Origin: Streptomyces sp. SID12488
Lineage (GTDB): Bacteria; Actinomycetota; Actinomycetes; Streptomycetales; Streptomycetaceae
DNA: 64,000 nt
Assembly (NCBI RefSeq): GCF_010548275.1
Contig: NZ_JAAGLT010000005.1
Coordinates: 186,001-250,000, forward strand
Reading direction: 5' to 3'
The notes below the pieces were generated by a model, which saw only the letters and a program-made list of their open reading frames with translations, made no database searches and was not told the DNA's origin. The translations under genes and the position numbers were made by a program. Below, piece after piece: positions 28,300-39,179 of the stretch (within the stretch, counting starts at the first letter, position 1; each line of letters begins with the position of its first letter).

Positions 28300-29080
28300 T
28301 CCCGCGGAAGCTCCCGTCGCGGTGCGTCATGCGGAGGAGGTCATGGGGACCGTCTTCTCTTTTGACGTCCGCGGCGGGGACCCCCGTGCGGTCCAGGTGG
28401 CGCTGGCGGCGGCGATCGCCGGACTGCACAAGGTCAACGAAGTGTTCAGCACCTATCGCGAGAACAGCCAGATCTCCCGGCTCGCCCGCGGTGAGATCTC
28501 CGTCGCGGACTGCGACCCGGAGGTCGCCGAGGTGCTCGACCTGTGCGCCGAGGCCAAGCGGGTCAGCGAGGGGTGGTTCAGCCACACCTACCAGGGCCAG
28601 ATCGACCCGACCGGCCTGGTCAAGGGCTGGGCGGCGGAACGCGCGGCCAGAACCCTGATGGCGGCCGGGGCGAGCGGCGTCAGCGTCAACGGCGCCGGAG
28701 ACGTCCAGCTGTGCGGCGCGCCGGGTCCCCAACGCCCTTGGCGGGTGGGCGTGTCGGACCCGCTCCGCCCGGGCGGCCTGGCGGCCGTGGTCTCGGCGGC
28801 GGGCGCCGACGAACTGGCGGTGGCCACCTCGGGCACAGCGGAACGCGGCACCCATATCGTCGACCCCCGCACCAGAAAGTCCGCGGTGACGGACCTGGTC
28901 GCGGTGACGGTCGTGGCCCCGGAACTGACTTGGGCGGACGCCTGGGCGACGGCGGCCTTCGCGATGGGGTCGAGGCAGGCGCTGGGCTGGCTGGAGTCGC
29001 TGCCGGACGTGGAGGCGTTGCTGATCACGGCGGGCGACGAGGTGCGATGCACGGGGGGCCTGGCAAGACGACTGGGCTGA
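28292..29080 (+). CDS. apbE: FAD:protein FMN transferase
   Basis: 262 residues. ApbE signatures: MGTVFSFDV near the start, DPTGLVKGWAAERA, VNGAGDVQLCG, ATSGTAERGTHIVDPRT, and WADAWATAAFAMG with the metal-binding Asp. It uses FAD to attach FMN to Thr in DxxSGAT-type motifs, exactly the motif present three times in the preceding protein. It has no evident signal peptide, unlike many Gram-negative ApbE proteins, so modification may occur in the cytoplasm before export or at the membrane. The GTG start overlaps the upstream stop by 8 nt, so it is translationally coupled. Confidence 0.92.
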   Translation: MVDPAEAPVAVRHAEEVMGTVFSFDVRGGDPRAVQVALAAAIAGLHKVNEVFSTYRENSQISRLARGEISVADCDPEVAEVLDLCAEAKRVSEGWFSHTYQGQIDPTGLVKGWAAERAARTLMAAGASGVSVNGAGDVQLCGAPGPQRPWRVGVSDPLRPGGLAAVVSAAGADELAVATSGTAERGTHIVDPRTRKSAVTDLVAVTVVAPELTWADAWATAAFAMGSRQALGWLESLPDVEALLITAGDEVRCTGGLARRLG

Positions 29081-29088
29081 GGGTGATA

Positions 29089-29168
29089 TGTGCTTTTAGG
29101 GGCGAGGGGATGTGTCTATTTGCGGCTCCGCCGCGTGGGCGCAACAAGCCACGACGGACCCGCACCCG
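29089..29168 (-). repeat. Dispersed 3'-end repeat, long type, copy 4
   Basis: Inverted relative to copy 2, with GCGGCTCCGCCGC as the internal hairpin and CTTTTAGGGGCGAGGGG as the divergent end. It lies between the convergent apbE and argR stops, 8 nt from one and 22 nt from the other. Confidence 0.8.
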
Positions 29169-29190
29169 AAACTCAACCGTCAATGGCCCC

Positions 29191-29727
29191 TCAGTGATTC
29201 TTCTGAGCCAACCCCAACAAATGATCAGCCAACGCCTGCCCCCCCGCAGGATCCCGGCTGATCAGCATCAACGTGTCGTCCCCCGCGATCGTCCCCAGAA
29301 TGTCGTGCAGCTCGGCCTGGTCGATCGCCGACGCCAAGAACTGCGCGGCCCCCGGAGGGGTCCGCAGGACCACGAGATTCGCGGAGGCCTCCGCTGAGAT
29401 CAGCAACTCCGAGGACAGCCGCCGCATCCGCTCCTCCTTCGCCGACTCCCCCAGCGGAGCGCGAGGCGTACGGAACCCGCCCTCGCTCGGCACCGCGTAG
29501 ATGAGATCGCCGTCGGTGTTACGGATCTTCACCGCGTTCAGCTCGTCCAGGTCCCTGGACAGCGTCGCCTGCGTGACGGTCAGCCCGTCGTCCGCGAGCA
29601 GCTTCGCCAACTGACTCTGCGACCGCACCGGTTGCCGGTTGAGGATGTCCACGATCCGGCGGTGGCGTGCGGTGCGGGTCTGCGGTACGGCAGGCCCCGC
29701 GTGCTCGTGTTCCTGCGCCTGCGTCAT
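29191..29727 (-). CDS. argR: Arginine repressor
   Basis: 178 residues. The N-terminal winged helix binds DNA ([33 protein letters not shown], including the conserved SR motif). The C-terminal domain holds the arginine-binding [15 protein letters not shown], which also forms the hexamer. It represses arginine genes through ARG boxes, here seen before argC and argG. It follows argD by 21 nt as the last gene of the argCJBDR cluster. Confidence 0.96.
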   Translation of the reverse strand: MTQAQEHEHAGPAVPQTRTARHRRIVDILNRQPVRSQSQLAKLLADDGLTVTQATLSRDLDELNAVKIRNTDGDLIYAVPSEGGFRTPRAPLGESAKEERMRRLSSELLISAEASANLVVLRTPPGAAQFLASAIDQAELHDILGTIAGDDTLMLISRDPAGGQALADHLLGLAQKNH

Positions 29728-29748
29728 CGTCGTCGTCTCATTCCCCGG

Positions 29749-31005
29749 CTAGTCCTTCCCGTCAACGGCAACCGCGTCGAGAACTCCGGGAAGCGCCTGG
29801 AGGAACGCGTCCACTTCGGCGTCACCGATGTTCAGCGGCGGCATCAGCCGTACGACATCGGGAGCGGGCGCGTTCACCAGGAACCCGGCGTCCTGAGCCG
29901 CCTGCTGCACCTGGGGCGCGAGGGGCTCGTTGAGCACGATACCCAGGAGAAGTCCCGCGCCCCGGACATAGTCGATCAACGGGTGGCCCGCACCTTCGAT
30001 TCCGTCCCGCAACTTCTCGCTCTGCCGCTTGACGTTCTCCAGCAACCCCTCGTTCTCGATGGTGTCGAGTACGGCGAGTCCGGCGGCGCAGGCGACCGGA
30101 TTGCCGCCGAACGTCGTACCGTGCTGGCCGGGCTGGAGCAGGTCGGCGGCGCGGCCGAAGGCGACGGTCGCACCGAGGGGCAGTCCGCCGCCGAGGCCCT
30201 TCGCGAGGGTGACGACGTCGGGCAGGACACCCTCGTGGGCCTGGTACTCGAACCAGTGCCCGGTACGGCCGATGCCGGTCTGCACCTCGTCGAGGACGAG
30301 CAGCGCGCCGGTCGCGGCGGTGATCGCGCGCGCGGCCTTCAGATAACCGGCGGGCGGGACGACCACACCGTTCTCGCCCTGGACCGGCTCGATGATGACG
30401 AGGGCGGTCTCGTCGGTGACAGCGGCGGCCAGTGCCTGCGCGTCGCCGTACGGGACGTACGTGACGTCACCGGGCAGCGGCACGAAGGGCTCCCGCTTTC
30501 CGGGCTGGCCGGTGAGCGCGAGGGCGCCCATGGTCCGCCCGTGGAAGCCACCCTCGGTGGACACCATGTGCCCGCGTCCGGTCAGGCGGCCGATCTTGAA
30601 GGCGCCCTCGCTGGCCTCGGCGCCCGAGTTGCAGAAGAACACCTTGCCGTCCCGGCCGAAGCGCTGGAGCAGCCGTTCGGCGAGTGCGACGGGCGGCTCG
30701 GCGACGAAGAGATTGGAGACATGGCCCAGGGAGGCGATCTGGGTGGAGACCGCCTCGACGATCGCCGGGTGGGCGTGGCCGAGCGCGTTCACGGCGATGC
30801 CGCCCACGAAGTCGACGTACGCCTTGCCGTCGGCGTCCCACACGGTGCTGCCCGCGCCGCGGACGAGGGGCAGCCGGGGGGTGCCGTAGTTGTTCATGAG
30901 CGCGCCCTGCCAGCGCGTCGTCAGTTCCTGATTGGCACTGTTGGCGCTGTTGGCACTGTTGGCGCTCGGTTCCTGACTGGCGTCCAGCTCCTGGCCGGCG
31001 TTCAT
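29749..31005 (-). CDS. argD: Acetylornithine aminotransferase
   Basis: 418 residues, class-III PLP aminotransferase. PLP-site features: [29 protein letters not shown] and the Schiff-base Lys in TLAKGLGGG. It converts N-acetylglutamate semialdehyde to N-acetylornithine. The N-terminal 25 residues hold a SANSANSAN repeat from a tandem 9-bp DNA repeat and are absent from most homologues. The start overlaps the argB stop by 4 nt. Confidence 0.96.
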   Translation of the reverse strand: MNAGQELDASQEPSANSANSANSANQELTTRWQGALMNNYGTPRLPLVRGAGSTVWDADGKAYVDFVGGIAVNALGHAHPAIVEAVSTQIASLGHVSNLFVAEPPVALAERLLQRFGRDGKVFFCNSGAEASEGAFKIGRLTGRGHMVSTEGGFHGRTMGALALTGQPGKREPFVPLPGDVTYVPYGDAQALAAAVTDETALVIIEPVQGENGVVVPPAGYLKAARAITAATGALLVLDEVQTGIGRTGHWFEYQAHEGVLPDVVTLAKGLGGGLPLGATVAFGRAADLLQPGQHGTTFGGNPVACAAGLAVLDTIENEGLLENVKRQSEKLRDGIEGAGHPLIDYVRGAGLLLGIVLNEPLAPQVQQAAQDAGFLVNAPAPDVVRLMPPLNIGDAEVDAFLQALPGVLDAVAVDGKD

Positions 31006-31909
31006 GCGGCGTCCCCTTCTTCCTCCGCATCGGGCACGACCATCGTGCCGATGCCCTCGTCGGTGAAGATCTCCAGCAGGATCGAGTGCTGGACCCGGCC
31101 GTCGATGACGCGGGCGGTGTTCACGCCGTTGCGTACGGCGTGCAGACAGCCCTCCATCTTCGGCACCATGCCGGAACTCAACTCCGGGAGCAGCTTCTCC
31201 AGTTGGGAAGCGGTGAGGCGGCTGATCACCTCGTCGGAGTTGGGCCAGTCCTCGTAGAGGCCCTCGACGTCCGTGAGGACCATGAGGGTTTCGGCGCCAA
31301 GAGCAGCAGCAAGTGCCGCAGCCGCCGTATCAGCATTGACGTTGTAGACATGTCCGTCGTCCTGGCTACGGGCGATCGACGAGACGACCGGGATACGGCC
31401 GTCGGCGAGCAATGCCTCGATCGCGCCCGTGTCGATCGCGGTGATCTCGCCCACCCGCCCGATGTCGACCAACTCCCCGTCGATCTCGGGCAGATGCTTG
31501 GTGGCAGTGATGGTGTGCGCGTCCTCGCCGGTCAACCCGACGGCGAGCGGCCCGTGTTGGTTCAGCAGCCCGACCAGCTCCCGCTGGACCTGCCCGGCCA
31601 GCACCATGCGTACGACGTCCATGGCGTCCTCGGTGGTGACCCTGAGGCCCGCCTTGAACTCGCTGACGATGCCGTGTCTGTCGAGGGCGGCGCTGATCTG
31701 CGGGCCGCCGCCGTGCACGACGACGGGCTTGAGGCCGGCCTGGCGCAGGAAGACGACGTCCTGGGCGAACGCACCCTTCAACTCGTCGTTCACCATGGCG
31801 TTTCCGCCGAACTTGATGACGACGACCTTGCCGTTGTGGCGGGTCAGCCAGGGCAACGCTTCGATGAGGATCCTGGCCTTGGGCAGGGCGGTGTGCTTCC
31901 GCGTGGTGC

Positions 31910-31913
<4 letters not shown>
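31002..31913 (-). CDS. argB: Acetylglutamate kinase
   Basis: 303 residues of the amino-acid kinase family: [13 protein letters not shown] (phosphate-binding Lys), [14 protein letters not shown] and [11 protein letters not shown]. It phosphorylates N-acetylglutamate and in actinobacteria is usually inhibited by arginine, a trait signalled by an N-terminal helix like the one here ([20 protein letters not shown]). ATG at 31913, chosen because it overlaps the argJ stop by 4 nt. Confidence 0.97.
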
Positions 31914-34138
<2,225 letters not shown>

Positions 34139-34187
34139 ATGCGATGGATCAGTATGCGGAGCCGGGACGAGTGTGGCGGCTGAGCAC

Positions 34188-34670
34188 TCACCCGGCAAAG
34201 CCTCGGAAGACTCCGTCGGGATCACCCTTGGCCGCGTCCGCGAAATCGCCGAAGTCCAGGTTGGCGATCATCAGGTTCGCGTTCATCTCGTGGATGCCGT
34301 ACGGCGCCACGCGGAACGCGCCTCCGTAAGCCGCGAACTCCTCGTCGTCCTCACACTGCTCCCTGGTCAGCAGGGACAGCGCGAGCAAGGTGACAGGGGT
34401 GTCCCGCATCGAGGTGTGGTCGGCGAGGTAGACGACATTGCGGCTCTCCGAGTGCGGGGATGCCTCACGGAGCGCCTCGGCGGGCGTGATTCCGGCCCAC
34501 TTCGGATCGTCGACGATGTGGACGTACGGCTCGACGTCGTCATCCTCGCCCCAGGTCATCAGCAGCGCCGCCTTCACCGCCGCCCACGCCGGCTCATCAC
34601 CGAAGTCCGTCCTGATGATCAGCGCGGCATCCCTGTCACGCCCCGCCGGCCACTCCACACGGTCACTCAC
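34188..34670 (-). CDS. DUF6924-like protein of unknown function
   Basis: 160 residues, soluble and acidic. Recognisable stretches are ALIIRTDFGDEPAW near the start and NANLMIANLDFGDFAD near the end, which I associate with the uncharacterised DUF6924 family. No catalytic motif or partner suggests a role. Start: GTG at 34670 with GGAG five nt upstream; an ATG 7 codons further up precedes a G-rich tract and lacks a ribosome site. It is alone between argC and the arabinofuranosidase. Confidence 0.6.
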   Translation of the reverse strand: MSDRVEWPAGRDRDAALIIRTDFGDEPAWAAVKAALLMTWGEDDDVEPYVHIVDDPKWAGITPAEALREASPHSESRNVVYLADHTSMRDTPVTLLALSLLTREQCEDDEEFAAYGGAFRVAPYGIHEMNANLMIANLDFGDFADAAKGDPDGVFRGFAG

Positions 34671-34866
34671 GCCGCTCCGCCCCCCCCTCATACGCGCAGG
34701 TCATCACCGCCTCACGCATTCGGCATGCACGCTACGCGAGAGCGTCGGCACGTCGACGGGGCGTCCGTCCCGGCGCCGGGCGACCGGCCGAACTCGGTAC
34801 GGGCGGCCCAGGCACCCCTCCGGTACCTGGGCCGCCCGTCCGGTCAGCCCTCCTCCGCGCTCCCCG

Positions 34867-37344
34867 TCACCCCTTCTTGATCCGCAGGAAGGTGACGGAG
34901 TTCGCCGGGAACGTGTACGTGAACTTCCTCGCGACGCCCGTGAGCGTCGACTTCACCGGCGCGACCGCTGTCGCCGTCTCGCTGTTCACCGCGTCCGGCG
35001 CGGCGGCCAGCGTGGTCACCGCGGCCCTGGACCTGACCTTCACCTTGCCGAGGTCGATCGTGGTACGGGCCTGCGCCGCCTGGGCGTTGACGACCTTGAC
35101 GATCAGGTCGCCGGTCTTCGCGTCCTTCGTGACGATCTGGCGGAACGGCTCGGCCGGCTTGTCGTCGGTGAAGCTGCCCCACTCCTGGCCGTCGAGGTAG
35201 AGGGTGACCTGCCGGCCCCGCACATGGACGTCGATGTCGTACGCGCGACCCGTCTCGATCGAGCCGGCCTTGGACACGAGCGTCGACTTGCCGCCGTCCG
35301 TGGCCTGTTCGACGGCGGACAGGGTGTTGTTCCAGCCGCCCAGGTTCCACCAGTAGTAGTTGCCGGTGTCCTTGACGCCGAAGGCGACGAGGAAGCCCTC
35401 CTTGCCGGACTTCTTGGTGGCCTTCACATGGAGGTCGTAGTCGTGCCAGGCCGGGTCGCCCGCGGAGACCATGGTGTTCTCGGCGGCGACGTCCGTCTGG
35501 ACGTACTGCCCGTCCTGGACCGCCCAACTCCCGCCCCCGGTATGGGTCCACCGGGAGGCGTCACCCGAGAAGTCGTCGGACAGCAGCGCCGTGCCGTCCG
35601 CGCCGGTGACCTTCACATCGTCGTACGCCGCCGTGGTCGCCCATGTCGACAGGCCGACGGCGCCCGCGATCGGGCCGCTCACCGAGGGCGTGCCGGTCGC
35701 TGTGGTAGGCACCACGCGGTCCCCGACGTTGTTCATGAACAGCTTCTGCACCTCGTACGAAGGCGAGCCCCAGGACGCGTGGTTGTTGAACCAGATCATG
35801 TCCGGGCTCCACTGCACGTAGTCCTCGTTGGACAGCAGCGGGGCGTACGAGGCGAGCTTGACGACGTCCGCGTTGCGCTCCAGACCGGTCATGAACGCGG
35901 CTTCGGAGAGGGCGTTCTTGAAGGTGTTGCCGCGGGAGGCGTACTCGCCGAGGAAGACCTTGGGGCCGTTCCTGTCGTACGAGTCGTAGCGGTCGTTGTT
36001 CTGGAGGAACCAGTTCGTGCTGTTGTAGTAGTGCTCGTCGACCATGTCGACGTTGGCGTCCCGGTTCAGCTTCCAGGCGGTGTCGAAGATCGAACCACTG
36101 TCGTCCGGCCCGGAGTTGGAGATGACGGTGATGTCCGGGTACCTGGCCTCGATGGCGGTCCGGAACTCCGTGAAGCGGGCGAAGAACTCGTTGGGCAGGT
36201 TCTCCTCGTTGCCCACCTCGATGTGGGTGAGATGGAACGGCTTGGGGTGGCCCATCTGAGCCCGCTTGCGGCCCCACTCGCTGGTCGCCGGGCCGTTGGC
36301 GAACTCGATGAGGTCGAGGGTGTCCTGGATGTGCCGCTTGAGCAGCGCCTCGTCGACGACGGCCTTGTCCTGCCCGCAGCCGGTGACCAGCGCCGGGACG
36401 ACGGGCAGCGGCATGGCGCCGATGTCCTCCGAGAGCTGGAAGTACTCGTAGTAGCCGAGTCCGTAACTCTGGTTGTAGCCCCAGACGTTGGAGTTGGTCG
36501 CGCGCTGCTCGACCGGCCCGATGGTGTCCTTCCACTGGTACGAGCGCTGGCGCTCCCAGTTCGAGGCCTCGCTGTAGTCCTGCATGGACCCGGTGTTGAC
36601 CAGGCAGCCGCCCGGGAAGCGGACGAAACCGGGATCGAGCGCGGCGATCTTCCGGGCAAGGTCCTCGCGCAGCCCATGGCCCTTGTAGGTGTCCCGGGGC
36701 AGCAGCGAAACCATGTCCAGGGCAACGGAGTTGTCCGTCGCGACCGTCAAACGCCCAGCGGTGCTGGAGCGGGTCGCGGTGAACCGCGCCCGGTACTTGG
36801 CCCAGCCGCCCTTCACCGCTACCTGGCGGACCTCGGCGAGGGAGCCCTCCGCGTCCGCGAGGGACACGGTGAGCGCGGCGGCCTGATCGGCGCGGGCCCA
36901 GACGGAGAAGTCGTACTTCTTGCCGCTCTCGACCCTGATCCCGGTGTTGTAGCCGGAGTTGGTGACGGACGAGCCGGCACCCAGGGAGAGGTAGGTGCGG
37001 TTGCGGGCGTTCAGGCGCCCCTCGTCGTTCGGGGTCGTCGCCGTACCGCTGACGGCCCAGGAGGTGAGGGGCGTGTAGGAGCGGTTGTCGGCGGTGGAGT
37101 ACTCGAAGGACCGGTTCTGCACGAGTTCGGCGTACAGACCGCCGTCGGCGGCACGGTTGATGTCCTCGAAGAAGACGCCGTACATCGTGTCGTCGATCTT
37201 GGCGCCCTTGGTAGCCGGGTCCACCGTGATGGCGTAGTCGGTGACGTCCTCGGCGCTGGCCGGGGCGGGGACGACCGCCGAGACCACCAGGAGTGCGGTG
37301 GTGGCCGTGAGACCTAGTCTCCAGCGGGTGCTTGTGCGTGACAT
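34867..37344 (-). CDS. Secreted GH51 alpha-L-arabinofuranosidase with inserted lectin-like domain
   Basis: 825 residues. Signal peptide LTATTALLVVSAVVPAPASA. A carbohydrate-binding beta-sandwich at about 90-215 is followed by the GH51 TIM barrel; the acid/base Glu lies in EVGNEEN (about residue 378) and the nucleophile Glu in FLGEYAS (about 465). A concanavalin-like domain at about 570-730 (LLSDDFSGDASRWTHTG, WNLGGWNNT) is inserted before the final beta domain (TFPANSVTFLRIKKG). It should remove arabinofuranosyl side chains from plant arabinans or arabinoxylans. ATG at 37344 with GGAG upstream. No transporter or regulator for arabinose is adjacent. Confidence 0.88.
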   Translation of the reverse strand: MSRTSTRWRLGLTATTALLVVSAVVPAPASAEDVTDYAITVDPATKGAKIDDTMYGVFFEDINRAADGGLYAELVQNRSFEYSTADNRSYTPLTSWAVSGTATTPNDEGRLNARNRTYLSLGAGSSVTNSGYNTGIRVESGKKYDFSVWARADQAAALTVSLADAEGSLAEVRQVAVKGGWAKYRARFTATRSSTAGRLTVATDNSVALDMVSLLPRDTYKGHGLREDLARKIAALDPGFVRFPGGCLVNTGSMQDYSEASNWERQRSYQWKDTIGPVEQRATNSNVWGYNQSYGLGYYEYFQLSEDIGAMPLPVVPALVTGCGQDKAVVDEALLKRHIQDTLDLIEFANGPATSEWGRKRAQMGHPKPFHLTHIEVGNEENLPNEFFARFTEFRTAIEARYPDITVISNSGPDDSGSIFDTAWKLNRDANVDMVDEHYYNSTNWFLQNNDRYDSYDRNGPKVFLGEYASRGNTFKNALSEAAFMTGLERNADVVKLASYAPLLSNEDYVQWSPDMIWFNNHASWGSPSYEVQKLFMNNVGDRVVPTTATGTPSVSGPIAGAVGLSTWATTAAYDDVKVTGADGTALLSDDFSGDASRWTHTGGGSWAVQDGQYVQTDVAAENTMVSAGDPAWHDYDLHVKATKKSGKEGFLVAFGVKDTGNYYWWNLGGWNNTLSAVEQATDGGKSTLVSKAGSIETGRAYDIDVHVRGRQVTLYLDGQEWGSFTDDKPAEPFRQIVTKDAKTGDLIVKVVNAQAAQARTTIDLGKVKVRSRAAVTTLAAAPDAVNSETATAVAPVKSTLTGVARKFTYTFPANSVTFLRIKKG

Positions 37345-37479
37345 GGATACTCCGCGGCTCTGTCGATGCAGTTCGGGATACCGGACAACGATCAGCACTT
37401 CGAACGGCAACATAGGTATGTGACAGGAGTGCGTCAATGGGGCGTGCGACAACTCGAGGGTTTTGGAGAAGGTGGCGGC

Positions 37480-37956
37480 GTGGGCGAGTTCCGGCCAGTG
37501 CCTGATGCGTTGCTGTATCTGGCGGGGAGCTGGCTGCTGGAACGGTCGGTACGCGATCTCGCGAGCACGGACGAGGGGACCTTCATCGGCACCGCGACGT
37601 TCAGCCCCTTGCACAGAGAGGGCCGAGGCGGCCTGTTGCACCACGAGTCCGGCACGTTCGTGTGGCAGGGCGTCACCCGCCCCGCCGAGCGGACGCTCCA
37701 CTTCCTCCCGGGCACCGCGCCTGGCACCGTGGACGTACGTTTCACGGACGGCCGCCCGTTCCACGACCTGGACCTGACCTCGGGCCGATGGATCACCGAC
37801 CACCCCTGCGCGGCCGATCTCTACCGCGGCGAGTTCACGGTCCTCGACGCGGACCACTGGCGGACGGTGTGGCGGGTGGCGGGCCCCGCCAAGGATCTCG
37901 TCCTCACCACCGACCACACACGCGACCGGCCGGGCGGTCAGCCGCGCGCCGACTGA
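37480..37956 (+). CDS. DUF6314-family protein
   Basis: 158 residues, no signal peptide. The opening LLYLAGSWLLERSVRDLAS and the many paired Asp/His/Trp positions (GTFVWQGVTRPAERTL, RWITDHPCAADLYRGEF) match my recollection of DUF6314, a beta-barrel-like domain of unknown function. GTG at 37480 has GGAGAAGG about 8 nt upstream; the longer frame lacks a ribosome site. It converges with the next gene and their coding ends overlap by 19 nt. Confidence 0.75.
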   Translation: MGEFRPVPDALLYLAGSWLLERSVRDLASTDEGTFIGTATFSPLHREGRGGLLHHESGTFVWQGVTRPAERTLHFLPGTAPGTVDVRFTDGRPFHDLDLTSGRWITDHPCAADLYRGEFTVLDADHWRTVWRVAGPAKDLVLTTDHTRDRPGGQPRAD

Positions 37957-38531
37957 GGGAACGCACCCTCGAAACGCAGGTTCCAGCGGCCCGTACGACC
38001 CATGACGACGGTCGTGGACAAGGGCCGGACGTCGAGGTTCCAGTAGGTCGAGGGCGGCGCCTTCAGGGCGTAGACGAGGGCCGCCCGGATGACCGAGGGC
38101 TCGGCCACAGCGACGATCCGGCCGTTGTCGTCGGCGGGCCGGGTGTCGAGCCAGCCGCCGACCCGCGAGATGAAGTCCAGCAGCGACTCACCGCCGTGGG
38201 GCGTGGCACGCGGATCGGCGAGCCAGGCATCCACGGACTCGGGCTCCCGGGCCATCGCCTCACCGAGGGTGAATCCGCGCCAGCGGCCCATGTCGCAGTC
38301 GCGCAGGGCCAGCTGGACGAGCGGCCCGTAGCCGAGGGCGTCCCCGGTGGCCCGGCTGCGGGGTGTCGGCGAGCAGTAGCGCAGCTCGGCCGCCGCCAGC
38401 GGCACCAGATCGTGCGCGGCGCGCTGCACCTCCTCCCAGCCGGCCTGGTCGAGCGGCCGGTCATCGTCGAAGCGCTCGGCGAGCAGCGGGGAGCTGCGCG
38501 CGGCGGCGACGAACGTGACCCGAAGTTGCAT
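37938..38531 (-). CDS. Histidine-phosphatase-fold protein lacking catalytic histidines
   Basis: 197 residues. The overall pattern is that of the phosphoglycerate-mutase-like family (AELRYCSPTPRSRATGDAL, GGESLLDFISRVGGWLD, IRAALVYAL). But the RHG motif at the start is replaced by AAARSSP (9-15), and the second His motif (usually SHGGVIR) is AEPSVIR (143-149), so both catalytic His are absent. It may be a pseudoenzyme that binds a phosphate ligand. Direct repeats GTGTTACT at 38570-38577 and 38580-38587 lie just upstream. The gene end overlaps the DUF6314 gene tail to tail. Confidence 0.75.
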   Translation of the reverse strand: MQLRVTFVAAARSSPLLAERFDDDRPLDQAGWEEVQRAAHDLVPLAAAELRYCSPTPRSRATGDALGYGPLVQLALRDCDMGRWRGFTLGEAMAREPESVDAWLADPRATPHGGESLLDFISRVGGWLDTRPADDNGRIVAVAEPSVIRAALVYALKAPPSTYWNLDVRPLSTTVVMGRTGRWNLRFEGAFPQSARG

Positions 38532-38660
38532 GCGGCGATCGTGGGCCGGGAAAGAACGCAGGTCAAGGGGTGTTACTTGGTGTTACTCAGGAGTTATCGA
38601 CGGTGCGCGCCGATCACTGCCCGATCATCACAGCGGCTTTACGCCTGCTCCACAAGGGCT

Positions 38661-39104
38661 TCACTCGAAGTGGAGCGCCATCCACCGGTCGGGCTTGTCG
38701 AGCGGGCGGAACCCGATCTTCTCGTAGACGCCGTGCGCGTCGTGCGTGGCGAGCAGGATGCGGCGCACCCCGAGCGCCCCGAGGTGATCGCGCACCTCGC
38801 GCACCATCGCCGTACCGACCCCCGTACCCCGCACCGACGGGTCCACGTACACATCGCACAGCCACGCGAACAGCCCCTGGTCGGTCACCACCCGCGCGTA
38901 CGCCACCTGCACCCCCGAAGTCACCTCGTACACACCGAAGTTGAGTGAGTTCGGGATCACCTCGTCGAACTTCGCCCGCGGCCGGTCCAGCGCCCAGTAG
39001 GCGTCGGTCGACAGCCACCGGTGAACACGCTCGACGTCGACCCGGGCGGGGTCGACGGAGATCTCGTAGCCCTCGGGGAGGGCGGGCACATCGTCGTCGT
39101 TCAT
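38661..39104 (-). CDS. GNAT N-acetyltransferase
   Basis: 147 residues. GNAT pattern: VDVERVHRWLSTDAYWALDRP, then CDVYVDPSVRGTGVGTAMV (acetyl-CoA loop) and YEKIGFRPL. The N-terminal motif matches actinobacterial acetyltransferases of unknown acceptor. ATG at 39104 with GGAGAA about 9 nt upstream. It may be co-transcribed with the MocR gene, 75 nt upstream on the same strand. Confidence 0.8.
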   Translation of the reverse strand: MNDDDVPALPEGYEISVDPARVDVERVHRWLSTDAYWALDRPRAKFDEVIPNSLNFGVYEVTSGVQVAYARVVTDQGLFAWLCDVYVDPSVRGTGVGTAMVREVRDHLGALGVRRILLATHDAHGVYEKIGFRPLDKPDRWMALHFE

Positions 39105-39179
39105 GCCGGGAGGTTCTCCCTTTCCGGCCCACCGTGTCGAACCGTTTTTGCACGACCCGCCCCACGTCGGAGCACCTGG

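Noticed and set aside
34438..37317. A long open frame on the plus strand opposite the arabinofuranosidase
   Set aside because: It lacks a recognisable protein pattern and ribosome site; it exists because high-GC codon bias leaves the antisense frame without stops.
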